Positions 52,889-62,491 are shown, numbered from the stretch's first letter. The stretch: DNA of 64,000 nt from DAHVFK01 sp963755395 (GCA_963755395.1 CAVWJJ010000004.1:124001-188000), one strand, 5' to 3'. Notes: generated by a model from the letters alone, not told the origin. Translations and numbers: made by a program.

Positions 52889-54548
52889 CTAGGTGTAGCT
52901 GCGGTAGGTTGGCTCGTACATCTTCGATTGGACCAGCGCGAGAGCATCCGGGGGCCGCGGCACGCTGGCGAATCCGCGCGCAAACGCCACCTCGGCCACC
53001 ACCGCCGCGATGCGAGCCGAGATCTCGCGCACCCGCGCCAGTGGCGGATACAAGCTACCCTGCACCAGGTCCTGGTCTGTAACGAGATCGGCCAGCGCAC
53101 GCGCCGCAGCGAGAAACATTCCGTCGGTCGCTCGGCGCGCGCCGCACGCGATCAGTCCCAGGCCTACGCCCGGGAAGATGTATGAGTTGTTGCCCTGGCG
53201 CGGCACATGGGTCCTGCCCTCGAAGGTGACCGGGTCAAAGGGGCTGCCGCAGGCGAACAGCGCGCGCCCTGCAGTCCAGAGGTAGGCCTCCTGCGCGGTG
53301 CATTCAGCTCGCGAAGTCGGGTTGGATAGCGCAAACACGATCGGCCGCTCGTTCAAGCGTGCCATTTCTTCCAGTACCTCGCGCGTGAACGAGTTGCCCA
53401 CGGCGGCGACGCCGATAATCGCAGTGGGCTTGATGGCCTTCATTGCGCGAAAGGAAGTCCGGCGCCTGCGGGTACTCGTGTGCGTACGGCCTCTTGTGCT
53501 CGCCAAGGTCAGTGCGGGATCTCACCACCAGGCCTCTGGAATCCACCAGCCAGCAGCGCTTGCGTGCTTCGCTCTCGGGCATGCCTTCTCCCACCATCGC
53601 CGCCACTACCAGGTCGCAGATGCCGGTAGCCGCCTCACCCGCGCCGAGGAAGAGCAGTCGCTGCGCCGCGAGTGTGCTGCGGGTCACGCGCAGCGCGGAG
53701 TAGAGCCCGGCGAGCGCGACACTCGCCGTGCCCTGAATGTCATCGTTGAAGCAGCACACCCGGTCGCGGTATTTGTGCAACACGCGGAACGCATTCAGGT
53801 TAGCGAAGTCCTCGAACTGGATGACCACGCCTGGAAACACCTCCTGCGCAGCGGAAATGAACTCCTCGACCAGCGCGTCGTACGCTGCGTCCCGCAGCCG
53901 GTGTTGCTTGAGGCCGATGTAGAGAGGGTCTTGCAGAAGGGCGGCGTTGTTGCTGCCGACGTCGAGCATCACTGGAAGCGTAGTAGCGGGATGAATGCCG
54001 GCGCAGGCGGTATAGAGCGACAGCTTGCCCACCGGAATCCCCATGCCGTTAGCGCCGAGGTCGCCCAGGCCCAGGATGCGCTCGCCGTCCGTGACTACCA
54101 TGATCTTGACGTCGCGGGTTGGCCAGTTACGCAGTACCGTTGCTACCCTGCCGCGGTCGGCGGCTGAAACCCATATTCCGCGCGGTCGCTGGAAGATATG
54201 CGCGAAGCGCTGGCACGCAAGCCCCACGGTGGGGGTGTAGATAAGCGGCATCATTTCGTCCGGATGGTCCATGATCACGCGGAAGAACAGGGTTTCGTTC
54301 CGGTCATGCAGCGCATTGAGGCTGATGAACTTGTCGAGATCGGTCGGCAGGCGGCGCAGGTTGTCTAGCACCCGCGCTACCTGCTGCTCGGGCGTAATCA
54401 CGGCAGGGGGGAGCAGTCCACGCAGGCCCAGGGCGTCGCGCTCGGCATCGCTGAATGCAGTGCCCTTGTTCAGCAGCGGGTCACGCAGTAGATCGAGCCC
54501 TGAAGGCAAGCGGTCAGCGCCCGCAGCGGGTCTCAGGTGGGCAGCCAT
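52889..54548 (-). pseudogene. NAD-dependent malic enzyme, reading frame broken by frameshift
   Basis: From ATG 54548 (GGAGGG 7 bp upstream) the frame runs through YTPTVG, GLGDLGANGMGIPVGK, CFNDDIQGTA and FLGAGEAATGI to APDFL; it then shifts to FRAMKAIKPTAIIGVAAVGNSF and FALSNPTSRAECTAQEAY, ending at 52889. One extra base near 53451-53455 (minus-strand TTCCTTTCGC instead of TTCTTTCGC) accounts for it: the span is 1660 nt, one more than 553 codons. A repaired protein is 552 residues, matching single-domain malic enzymes (MaeA). It decarboxylates malate to pyruvate. A possible FNR-type box lies upstream. Confidence 0.88.
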
Positions 54549-54606
54549 GCAGGAACCCTCCATCCTTTCCCTGCCTGGGATGCTGCGCCGGCCGTCCGGC
54601 ACACCA

Positions 54607-54620
54607 TTGACGCAGATCAA
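54607..54620 (-). promoter_or_regulatory. Possible FNR/ANR box upstream of the malic enzyme gene
   Basis: On the minus strand TTGATCTGCGTCAA matches TTGAT-N4-ATCAA with one mismatch and lies 59 bp before ATG 54548. Two GC-rich hairpins flank it. Anaerobic control of the malic enzyme gene would be possible; this is pattern-based. Confidence 0.35.
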
Positions 54621-54647
54621 GCGGATCTTCGGCAGATCCGACCTGCG

Positions 54648-55067
54648 CTAGCGCTTGCGCAGCCTCCTAATCGCGGCGAGCTGTGCAGCCAGCATTGCGA
54701 GCTCGCTCTCGACTGCGGCGATTTCCTGCTTGTCCTGAGCTTTGGCGCGCGCATCCTCGGCCTTCTTCAGCGCCTCGTTGGCCTTTGCCTCGTCCAGGTC
54801 GGCGCCACGAATCGCGGTGTCGGCCAGCACGGTAATCACCTTGGGCTGCACCTCCAGAATGCCGCCGGCGACAAAGATCAGCTGCTCCTCGCCTCCGCCC
54901 GCAGGCGTGATGCGCACAGCACCTGGCCTGATGCGCGTGATTAGCGGCGTGTGCTGGGGATAGATGCCCAGCTCGCCGACCTCGCCCGGTAGGACGACGA
55001 ACTCCGCCTCGCCGGAGAAGATCGACTCCTCTGCGCTGACGACATCGACGTGGATGGTATTGGCCAT
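54648..55067 (-). CDS. atpC: ATP synthase F1 epsilon subunit
   Basis: 139 residues. The N-terminal beta-sandwich (IHVDVVSAEESIFSGEAEFVVLPGEVGELGI, read in parts) includes GELGIYPQHTPLIT; the C-terminal helical hairpin is Ala/Glu/Lys-rich and ends RRLRKR. It couples gamma rotation to catalysis and can inhibit hydrolysis. It is the last gene of the atp operon, 8 bp after atpD. Confidence 0.95.
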   Translation of the reverse strand: MANTIHVDVVSAEESIFSGEAEFVVLPGEVGELGIYPQHTPLITRIRPGAVRITPAGGGEEQLIFVAGGILEVQPKVITVLADTAIRGADLDEAKANEALKKAEDARAKAQDKQEIAAVESELAMLAAQLAAIRRLRKR

Positions 55068-55075
55068 GAACGCGC

Positions 55076-56505
55076 CTACTGTAGCGTCTTCGCCTTCTCG
55101 AACGCTTCCTCGATTGGGCCGACCATGTAGAAGGCCTGCTCCGGAAGGCTATCGCACTCGCCGTTGACGATCATCTTGAAGCCCTTGATCGTGTCCTTGA
55201 GCGTCACGTACTTGCCCGGCGTGCCGGTGAAGTTCTGCGCCACGTAAAGGGCTGCGACAGGAAGCGCTGGATCTTGCGCGCACGCGCCACCGCCAGCTTG
55301 TCCTCCGGCGAGAGTTCGTCCATGCCGAGGATCGCGATGATATCGCGCAACTCCTTGTAGCGCTGCAGCGTCGCCTGCACCGCACGCGTGGTGTTGTAGT
55401 GTTCCTCGCCGATCGTGTTCGGGTCGACCTGACGCGAGGTGGAGTCGAGCGGATCCACCGCCGGATAAATGCCGAGCGACGCGATGTCGCGCGACAGCAC
55501 CACCGTCGCGTCGAGGTGGCCGAAAGTAGTTGCTGGCGAGGGATCGGTCAGGTCGTCCGCCGGCACGTAGACTGCCTGGATCGAGGTGATCGAGCCGGTC
55601 TTGGTCGACGTGATGCGCTCCTGCAGCCGCCCCATCTCCTCGGCCAGCGTCGGCTGGTAGCCTACCGCGGAAGGCATGCGACCAAGCAGCGCCGAGACCT
55701 CGGTTCCGGCGAGGGTGAAGCGGTAGATGTTGTCGACGAAGAACAGTATGTCGCGGCCCTCGTCGCGAAAGCTCTCGGCCATCGTGAGACCGGTGAGCGC
55801 GACGCGCAGGCGGTTGCCCGGAGGCTCGTTCATCTGTCCGAATACCATCGCCACCTTGGACTCGGAGATGTTGTCCAGCTTGATCACGCCGGCTTCCGCC
55901 ATCTCGTGGTAGAAGTCGTTGCCCTCGCGCGTACGCTCGCCGACACCGGCGAATACCGACAGGCCCGAGTGCTGCGTCGCGATGTTGTTGATCAGCTCGA
56001 GCATGTTGACCGTCTTGCCGACCCCGGCGCCGCCGAACAGCCCGATCTTGCCGCCCTTGGCGAACGGGCAGATGAGGTCGATGACCTTGATGCCGGTTTC
56101 CAGCAGTTCGACCGAGGGAGAAAGCTCGTCGAACTTTGGCGCCTGCTGGTGGATCGAGCGGCGCTCGTCGGTCTTGATAGGTCCGGCTTCGTCGATCGGC
56201 CGGCCGAGCACGTCCATGATGCGGCCGAGCGTGCCCTTGCCCACCGGCACCGAGATCGGGATGCCGGTGCTCTTCACCTTCATGCCGCGGCGCAGGCCGT
56301 CGCCCGAGCCCATGGCGATGGTGCGCACCACGCCATCGCCGAGCTGCTGTTCGACCTCGAAGGTGAGTCCCTTTTCCGCCAGCCCGGCGTCGCCGGTTTC
56401 GGACAGGACCAGCGCTTCATAGATACCGGGCATCGATTCGCGTGCGAACTCGATGTCGACCACCGCGCCGATGCACTGGACGATGCTGCCTTCTGCTTGT
56501 GCCAT
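55076..56505 (-). pseudogene. atpD: ATP synthase F1 beta subunit, broken by -1 frameshift near the 3' end
   Basis: From ATG 56505 the protein is typical: Walker A GGAGVGKT, the catalytic GERTREGNDF, and SALLGRMPSAVGYQPTLAEEMG. After KIQRFLSQPF the deposited frame goes to TWRRTSPARRAST and stops, whereas the expected end (HVAQNFTGTPGKYVTL ... FEKAKTLQ) is encoded in another frame up to the TAG at 55078-55076. One base is missing near 55244-55247 (minus CCCTTTACGTG). The span 1430 nt is one short of 477 codons. Beta is essential for ATP synthesis by F1, so a sequencing error is much more likely than loss. Confidence 0.92.
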
Positions 56506-56530
56506 GACGTTTTCCTAGACCAATATTCCG

Positions 56531-57394
56531 TTACACGGCGGCGGCGCCGCCGACGATTTCCGAAAGCTCCTTGGTGATCGCGGCCTGACGGTTCTTGTTG
56601 TATACCAGGGTCAATTCGTCGATCAAGGTCCCGGCATTGTCGGATGCGGCCTTCATCGCGACCATGCGCGCCGATTGCTCCGAAGCCATGTTCTCCGCTA
56701 CCGCCTGGAAGATGATCGTTTCGACGTAGCGCGTCAGCACTTGGTCGAGCACAGCCTTGGCTTCCGGCTCATAAAGGTAGTCCCAGCTACCTTCCGGCGC
56801 GCCCAGGCGATCGCCCGAGAGCGGCAGCAGCTGCTCGATCACCGGCTCCTGCTTCATGGTGTTGATGAAGCGCGTATAGACCAGCATCAGGCGGTCGAAG
56901 CGATCCTCGATGTACCCATCAAGCATAACTTTCACCGCGCCGATCAGCTTATCGAGCTGCGGCCGGTCTCCCAACTGCACCACCTGGGACACGATGTTCG
57001 CGCCGAGGCGCTGCATGAAGCCGAGGCCCTTGTTGCCGAAGCAGCAAACTTCGATCTTCTCGCCCTGCGCCTGCCATTCCTTGTATTGGCCGAGCGTCAT
57101 GCGCAGCACGTTCGTGTTCAAGCCTCCGCATAGTCCCTTGTCGGTGGTGACCACGATGAGCCCGACGCGCTTGACGGAATCGCGCGTGACCACGAACGGA
57201 TGGCGGTACTCCGGGTTAGCGTGACTGATGTGCGCAGCCACGTTGCGGATCTTCTCGCCGTAGGGTCGCGTCGCGCGCATGCGCTCCTGCGCCTTGCGCA
57301 TCTTCGACGCGGCGACCATTTCCATCGCCTTGGTGATCTTGCGCGTGTTTTGCACGCTCTTGATCTTGTTGCGAATCTCTTTCGTCCCTGGCAT
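56531..57394 (-). CDS. atpG: ATP synthase F1 gamma subunit
   Basis: 287 residues. The N-terminal helix of the rotating shaft (KEIRNKIKSVQNTRKITKAMEMVAASKMRKAQ, read in parts) and the C-terminal one (ASDNAGTLIDELTLVYNKNRQAAITKELSEI, read in parts) bracket a central domain with TDKGLCGGLN. Length equals the family norm. It sits between atpA and atpD. Confidence 0.95.
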   Translation of the reverse strand: MPGTKEIRNKIKSVQNTRKITKAMEMVAASKMRKAQERMRATRPYGEKIRNVAAHISHANPEYRHPFVVTRDSVKRVGLIVVTTDKGLCGGLNTNVLRMTLGQYKEWQAQGEKIEVCCFGNKGLGFMQRLGANIVSQVVQLGDRPQLDKLIGAVKVMLDGYIEDRFDRLMLVYTRFINTMKQEPVIEQLLPLSGDRLGAPEGSWDYLYEPEAKAVLDQVLTRYVETIIFQAVAENMASEQSARMVAMKAASDNAGTLIDELTLVYNKNRQAAITKELSEIVGGAAAV

Positions 57395-57408
57395 GGCGTT
57401 GGCTCAGC

Positions 57409-58957
57409 TCAGAAGCTGCCGTTCTTCTTCCAGTCCTCGACTGCACCCTTCAGCGCCTTCTCGTCGTCGGCCGAAAGGTCCTTCTTGTCCTCCATGCGCC
57501 CGACCAGATCGGCAAACTTCTCCTTGACGTAATCTCGCATCGACTTTTCGGCCGCGAGAGCCTTCTTCACCTCGACGTCGTCGAAATAGCCGTTGTTGAC
57601 CGCAAACAGAGTGAGCGCCATCTCCCAAACCTGCAGCGGCATGTACTGCGGCTGCTTCATCAACTCGGTCACCAGACGGCCGCGCTCGAGCTGCTTGCGG
57701 GTGGCTTCGTCGAGGTCGGAAGCGAACTGCGCAAACGCAGCCAGCTCGCGGTACTGCGCCAGTGCCAGGCGCACGCCGCCGCCGGTGTCGCGCCGCTTCA
57801 TGATCTTGGTCTGCGCTGCGCCACCGACCCGCGACACCGATATGCCGGCGTTGATCGCGGGGCGAATGCCAGCGTTGAACAGGTCGGTCTCGAGGAAGAT
57901 CTGGCCATCGGTGATCGAAATCACGTTGGTCGGCACGAACGCAGTGACGTCACCGGCTTGCGTCTCGATGATCGGCAAAGCAGTAAGCGAGCCGGTCTTA
58001 CCCTTCACCTTGCCGCTGGTGAAGCGTTCGACCTACGCCTCGTTGACGCGCGCCGCGCGCTCCAGCAGGCGGCTATGCAGGTAGAACACGTCGCCGGGAT
58101 AGGCCTCGCGTCCCGGCGGGCGACGCAGCAAGAGCGAGATCTGCCGGTAGGCCCAGGCCTGTTTGGTTAAGTCGTCATAAATGATCAGTGCATCTTGGCC
58201 CCGATCGCGGAAGTACTCGCCCATGGTGCAGCCCGAATAGGGGGCGATGTACTGCATCGCCGCGGACTCGGAGGCGGACGCGGCGACAACGATGGTGTAC
58301 TCCATCGCGCCGTGCTCCTCGAGCTTGCGCACGACGTTGGCGATGGTCGATGCCTTCTGCCCGATCGCCACATAGACGCAGAACAGGTCCTTGCCCTTCT
58401 GGTTGATGATCGTGTCGACCGCAACCGCGGTCTTGCCGGTCTGGCGGTCACCGATGATCAGCTCGCGCTGGCCGCGGCCCACCGGCACCATTGCGTCGAT
58501 CGATTTGAGGCCGGTCTGCACCGGCTGCGAGACCGACTTGCGCCAGATCACGCCCGGCGCGACTTTCTCGATCACGTCGCGTTCCTTGGCGTTGATCGGT
58601 CCCTTGCCATCGATCGGCTGACCGAGGGAGTTGACGACCCGCCCGAGCAGCTCGCGGCCCGATCGGCACCTCCAGAATGCGGCCGGTGCACTTGACGGTG
58701 TCGCCTTCGGAGATGTGCTCGTATTCGCCCAGGATCACCGCGCCTACCGAGTCACGCTCGAGGTTCAGCGCGAGGCCAAAGGTGTTCTTTGGGAATTCGA
58801 GCATCTCGCCCTGCATGACGTCGGACAGGCCGTGCACGCGCACGATTCCGTCGGTCACCGACACAACGGTGCCCTGAGTGCGCTTTTCGGCGCCGGTATC
58901 GAGATTCTGGATGCGGCTCTTGATCAGTTCCGAAATTTCGGACGGATTGAGTTGCAT
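57409..58957 (-). pseudogene. atpA: ATP synthase F1 alpha subunit, broken by a +1 frameshift and an amber codon
   Basis: Three pieces together encode a normal alpha subunit. Residues 1-97 run from ATG 58957 (MQLNPSEISELIKSRIQNL) to LEVPIG; an extra base near 58655-58660 shifts the frame; the second piece (VIEKVAPGVIWRKSVSQPVQTGLKS, Walker A GDRQTGKT) runs to RAARVNEA; then TAG at 58035-58033 stands where Tyr (TAC) is expected, followed in frame by VERFTSGKVKGKTGSLTALP to the stop at 57409. The span 1549 nt is one above 516 codons, giving a 515-residue protein. Two independent errors in an essential gene point to sequence quality. Confidence 0.92.
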
Positions 58958-58971
58958 AGGATTCCTTGGTT

Positions 58972-59508
58972 TTAAGCCTTGAGTGCGCTGTCCAGCGCCG
59001 CGAGCTGCGCGCGTGCCGAAGCGTCGATCACCTGGTCACCGATCAGGATCCGCGCACCGCCGATCAGTTCCTTTTCGACGACAACGTTTACGCGGACCTT
59101 GCGGCCGGTATGCTTTTCGAGTCGCGCCGAGAGATCGGTAAGCTGCGCCGGATCGAGCTCGAACGCCGACTGGATCTCGGCTTCGACCACGCCTTCGCGC
59201 TCGTTCTTCAACGCTTCGTACTGCGTCCGAATCTCCATCAGCAGTGCGAGCCGGTGATTCTCCGCTAGCACCCGCACCAGATTCTCGCCCTCGCCCGTGA
59301 GCCGGCCACTGAGGATCGAAATGAACAACCCGGCTACCTGCGCCGCGGGGACATTTGGGTCCCCCATCGCGGCGCGCATGCGCTCGTCGCCGGATACTTG
59401 CGCCAGCGCCGCAAGCATGTCCGACCACTCCGCGAGCGATCCGGCGCCGTCAGCCAGGCGAAAAACCGCCTCCGCGTAAGGCCGCGCGATAGTGATCGGT
59501 TCGGCCAT
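58972..59508 (-). CDS. atpH: ATP synthase F1 delta subunit
   Basis: 178 residues. It opens ITIARPYAEAVFRLA as in the family, with an all-helical N-terminal domain, and closes with LIGGARILIGDQVIDASARAQLAAL (read in parts). It holds alpha3beta3 to the b-subunit stalk. It is 14 bp before atpA and 6 bp after atpF. Confidence 0.95.
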   Translation of the reverse strand: MAEPITIARPYAEAVFRLADGAGSLAEWSDMLAALAQVSGDERMRAAMGDPNVPAAQVAGLFISILSGRLTGEGENLVRVLAENHRLALLMEIRTQYEALKNEREGVVEAEIQSAFELDPAQLTDLSARLEKHTGRKVRVNVVVEKELIGGARILIGDQVIDASARAQLAALDSALKA

Positions 59509-59514
59509 GATCGC

Positions 59515-59985
59515 CTAGAGCTGTGCCTTGATCGAATCGAGCAATTGGGCGTGCGCCTTCGCGTCGATTTCGCGCCGCAGAATCTTCTCCGCGCCCGCGA
59601 CGGCCAATTGCGCGACCTGATCGCGCAGTTGCTCACGGGCGCGTGTGACTTCCTGCTCGATCTCCGCTTTGGCGGCGGCGACTTCCCGCTCACCTTCCTC
59701 GCGTGCGGAACTGCGCGCCGATTCGATCATTTGCGAGCCGCGCTTTTCCGCCTGCGAAATGATTTCAGCGGCCCGCTCGCGAGCGCCTTGGACAACCTGC
59801 TCGGCTTCGCGAGCCGAGATCTCGAGCGACCTTCTGCCTTGCTCGCCGGCGGCTAGGCCGTCGGCGATCTGCTTTTGCCGTGTCTCGATCGCGCGCAGCA
59901 GCGGCGGCCAGACAAACTTGACAGTGAACCAGATGAAAAGCGCAAAGGCGGCAGCCTGCGTAAACAAGCTCAAATTGATGTTCAT
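59515..59985 (-). CDS. atpF: ATP synthase Fo subunit b
   Basis: 156 residues. One N-terminal membrane helix (LFTQAAAFALFIWFTVKFVW) followed by a long charged coiled coil rich in Glu, Ala and Arg, the peripheral stalk. Length equals E. coli AtpF. No b' gene is present, so it is expected to homodimerise. Confidence 0.95.
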   Translation of the reverse strand: MNINLSLFTQAAAFALFIWFTVKFVWPPLLRAIETRQKQIADGLAAGEQGRRSLEISAREAEQVVQGARERAAEIISQAEKRGSQMIESARSSAREEGEREVAAAKAEIEQEVTRAREQLRDQVAQLAVAGAEKILRREIDAKAHAQLLDSIKAQL

Positions 59986-60023
59986 GCCTGCCCCTAAATC
60001 CGGGTGACGACGGAAGCTTCGGG

Positions 60024-60296
60024 TTACTTAATGACGGCGAGCAAGGGGTTGCCGAACGCGAACAGCATCGCGAGGCCGACCCCGATGATGAAAGAGGCGT
60101 CGATCAGGCCGAGCAGGAGAAACACCTTCGCCTGCAGTGAGGCGGTCAGCTCGGGCTGGCGCGCGGCCGCCTCGAGGAAGCGGCTGCACATAATCCCGAT
60201 ACCGATGCACGCGCCGGCGGCGCCAAGCCCGATCATGAGGCCGATGCCGATCCCGGTGTAGGCCTGGATCATCGCCAGCATCTGAAGTTTTTCCAT
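60024..60296 (-). CDS. atpE: ATP synthase Fo subunit c
   Basis: 90 residues, two membrane helices with a polar loop (ARQPEL). The proton-carrying carboxylate is D66 in LLGLIDASFIIG, and the Gly-rich first helix (GIGIGLMIGLGAAGACIGIG) permits ring packing. No Na-binding signature is seen, so it is the proton type. It is somewhat longer than the 79-residue E. coli protein, as in other betaproteobacteria. Confidence 0.95.
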   Translation of the reverse strand: MEKLQMLAMIQAYTGIGIGLMIGLGAAGACIGIGIMCSRFLEAAARQPELTASLQAKVFLLLGLIDASFIIGVGLAMLFAFGNPLLAVIK

Positions 60297-60339
60297 TTTG
60301 ATTCCCTTTCCAGAGCGAAAAGACAGTTAATAATCGAGA

Positions 60340-61149
60340 TCAATGATGCTCGTGCGCCATCGATATGTAGGCCACGGTGAGCATCATGAATATGAACGCC
60401 TGTATCACCACGATCAAAATGTGAAAGATCGACCAGCCAAGTCCTAGCACAGTACCGAAAACGGTCCCCGTCGGACCGGTCGAGGCCCACACCCAGAGCA
60501 ACAAGAAAATGATCTCGCCGGCGAACATGTTGCCAAACAGCCGTAACGAGTGAGAAAGAGGCTTCGACACGTATTCCACAACGTTGAACAGAATATTCGG
60601 CAGCCACAGCAGCGGGTTGGAGCCGAACGGGGCGCAAAACAGCTCGTGCACCCAGCCCCCCAAGCCCTTCGACTTGATCGAAAAGAAGATCATCAGCACC
60701 CATACCGACAGTGCCAGCGCGAAGGTAGTGTTGACGTCTGCGGTCGGCACCGGGCGCCAATTGTGCAGTCCAAGCGCGCCCAGGCCCTTGGAGATGAAGT
60801 CGACCGGCAGCCAGTCCATCGCATTCATCAGCAGTACCCAGACAAAGACGGTGAGTGCCGCCGGCGCGACGAACTTGCTTCGGTCCCCGTGGGTGAAGAT
60901 CCCCTTGACCTGGTTGTCGACGAACTCGAACGCCAATTCGACCAGCGCCTGGCGTCTATTCGGTACGCCGGAAGTGGCGCCGCGCACGATCCACCAGAAG
61001 AAGCCCACTCCGACCACCCCGAGGATCACGGCGGTGACGAGAGAGTCGACGTGGAGAGTCCAGAAACCACCCCTACCGATCGGCTCGGCGAGGAAGGTCA
61101 GGTGGTGGCCGATGTATTCGGTCGGTGTGAGTTCGGTGCCGGCGGACAT
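60340..61149 (-). CDS. atpB: ATP synthase Fo subunit a
   Basis: 269 residues with five to six membrane spans. The stator arginine is in SLRLFGNMFAGEI, next to the two half-channels (IVVIQAFIFMMLTVAYISMA, read in parts). The order a-c-b in the operon is standard. It is 37 bp downstream of atpI. Confidence 0.95.
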   Translation of the reverse strand: MSAGTELTPTEYIGHHLTFLAEPIGRGGFWTLHVDSLVTAVILGVVGVGFFWWIVRGATSGVPNRRQALVELAFEFVDNQVKGIFTHGDRSKFVAPAALTVFVWVLLMNAMDWLPVDFISKGLGALGLHNWRPVPTADVNTTFALALSVWVLMIFFSIKSKGLGGWVHELFCAPFGSNPLLWLPNILFNVVEYVSKPLSHSLRLFGNMFAGEIIFLLLWVWASTGPTGTVFGTVLGLGWSIFHILIVVIQAFIFMMLTVAYISMAHEHH

Positions 61150-61186
61150 CGCTAAACCGTGTTCGACTTTTTTGACTCAGAGCGCC

Positions 61187-61555
61187 CTAATGCTCGCGCA
61201 CAATAAACGCCATGGCGAAGATCAGCATGGTGACTGCAAACGATCCGAGCAAGGCGAGCGCAACGACGTCCCTGTATGTCGCCAGTACCAGCCACAACAG
61301 GATCACCATGAGGCCGATCTTGATGCCTTCGGCCCTCAAGGCGCCGAGCAGGACCCCCCCTGCCGACGCAGCCTTAACCCGCGAAACCACCAGCGCCGAT
61401 ACCAGCCCGGCAAACATGCTGATCAGGCCACCCAACGCGGCGGAAATCGCGCCGTCGGACCCAATAGCGGCCGCCGCGGCCAGCGTAAGCACGGCGGTGG
61501 CGATCAACTGCCACCTAACAACGGTGCGTATCGGCCTCCTCAGAAGTCGAAGCAT
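61187..61555 (-). CDS. atpI: ATP synthase-associated protein AtpI
   Basis: 122 residues from ATG 61555. It has four hydrophobic segments and matches the AtpI pattern (LIATAVLTLAAAAAIGSDGAISAALGGLIS..., RVKAASAGGVLLGALRAEGIKIGL). AtpI helps c-ring assembly and is the first gene of the operon in many Proteobacteria. The open frame continues 31 codons upstream, into the promoter, so that start is rejected. Confidence 0.9.
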   Translation of the reverse strand: MLRLLRRPIRTVVRWQLIATAVLTLAAAAAIGSDGAISAALGGLISMFAGLVSALVVSRVKAASAGGVLLGALRAEGIKIGLMVILLWLVLATYRDVVALALLGSFAVTMLIFAMAFIVREH

Positions 61556-61591
61556 GGCGTCCGTCCGCCCCGCCCCCTGCAAAGCCCGCGG

Positions 61592-61621
61592 AGTATATCG
61601 TTCACAGGGATATCTGGTCAA
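61592..61621 (-). promoter_or_regulatory. Promoter of the atp operon
   Basis: On the minus strand TTGACC (61616-61621) and TATACT (61592-61597) are 18 bp apart, each matching the sigma-70 consensus at five of six positions. The -10 lies 37 bp upstream of the atpI start. Confidence 0.7.
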
Positions 61622-61654
61622 CGCGTTGCGCCGCAGCACCGGGTTCAAAACGGG

Positions 61655-62491
61655 TTAGCGCAATTTGCGCAGCAGCGTCTCGAGGTGATCCAGTCCCGCG
61701 TAGTACACAATTATTTTGCCTGCGCCCTTCTTGCCCGGTCGGATCTCTACCGTCGTCCCCAGGCGTTCGGAGGCTTCCTGCTCCAGCCTTAAGAGATCGC
61801 GATCTGCCTTGCGTTTCTTGTTGGCGCCACCACCGCGCAGCTGCTTTGCCACCAGCGCTTCGGTCTCGCGCACTGAGAGCCCCCGTCCTGCCACGCGATT
61901 GGCCGCCTCGATTTGGCGCGCGCCGTCCAGCGCCAGCAGCGCGCGCGCGTGGCCCATCTCAAGCACCCCTTCCAAGACCATCGCCTGCACGGGTTTTGGC
62001 AACTTGAGCAGGCGCAGCAGGTTGGTGGTCGCGCTGCGCGAGCGACCAACTGCGTCGGCGGCCTGCTCGTGCGTCATCTTGAATTCGTCAATGAGGCGCT
62101 GAAGTCCCGCGGCCTCCTCCATCGGATTCAGGTTCTCGCGCTGGATGTTCTCGATTAACGACATTGCCAGCGCTGCTTCGTCCGGCACTTCGCGCACCAG
62201 GGCCGGCACGTCTTCCAGTCCGGCCATCTGCGCGGCGCGCCAGCGGCGCTCGCCTGCGATCAGCTCATAGCGGTCGCGTTCTACCCTTCGCACCAGGAGC
62301 GGCTGCATCAAACCCTGAGACTTTATCGAGGCGGCGAGCTCGGCCAAGGCCTCCTGATCCATTCGGGTTCGCGGCTGGTACTTTCCGGGTCGGATGCGGC
62401 CCACCGGCAGCGTGGCAAGCGCGTCCCTCGGCGCCAAATCGGCGCCCAACAGGGCGTCCAGTCCGCGCCCGAGTCCCTTTGGTTTGCTCAT
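61655..62491 (-). CDS. parB: Chromosome-partitioning protein ParB
   Basis: 278 residues. It opens KPKGLGRGLDALLG, the ParB start, then the CTPase core with the GERRWRAAQ motif and ENIQRENLNPMEEA, the helix-turn-helix region (MTHEQAADAVGRSRSATTNLLRLL, read in parts) and a C-terminal dimer domain. It binds parS and slides as a CTP clamp. It overlaps parA by 4 bp. No parS site (consensus TGTTTCACGTGAAACA) was seen in the window. Confidence 0.95.
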   Translation of the reverse strand: MSKPKGLGRGLDALLGADLAPRDALATLPVGRIRPGKYQPRTRMDQEALAELAASIKSQGLMQPLLVRRVERDRYELIAGERRWRAAQMAGLEDVPALVREVPDEAALAMSLIENIQRENLNPMEEAAGLQRLIDEFKMTHEQAADAVGRSRSATTNLLRLLKLPKPVQAMVLEGVLEMGHARALLALDGARQIEAANRVAGRGLSVRETEALVAKQLRGGGANKKRKADRDLLRLEQEASERLGTTVEIRPGKKGAGKIIVYYAGLDHLETLLRKLR

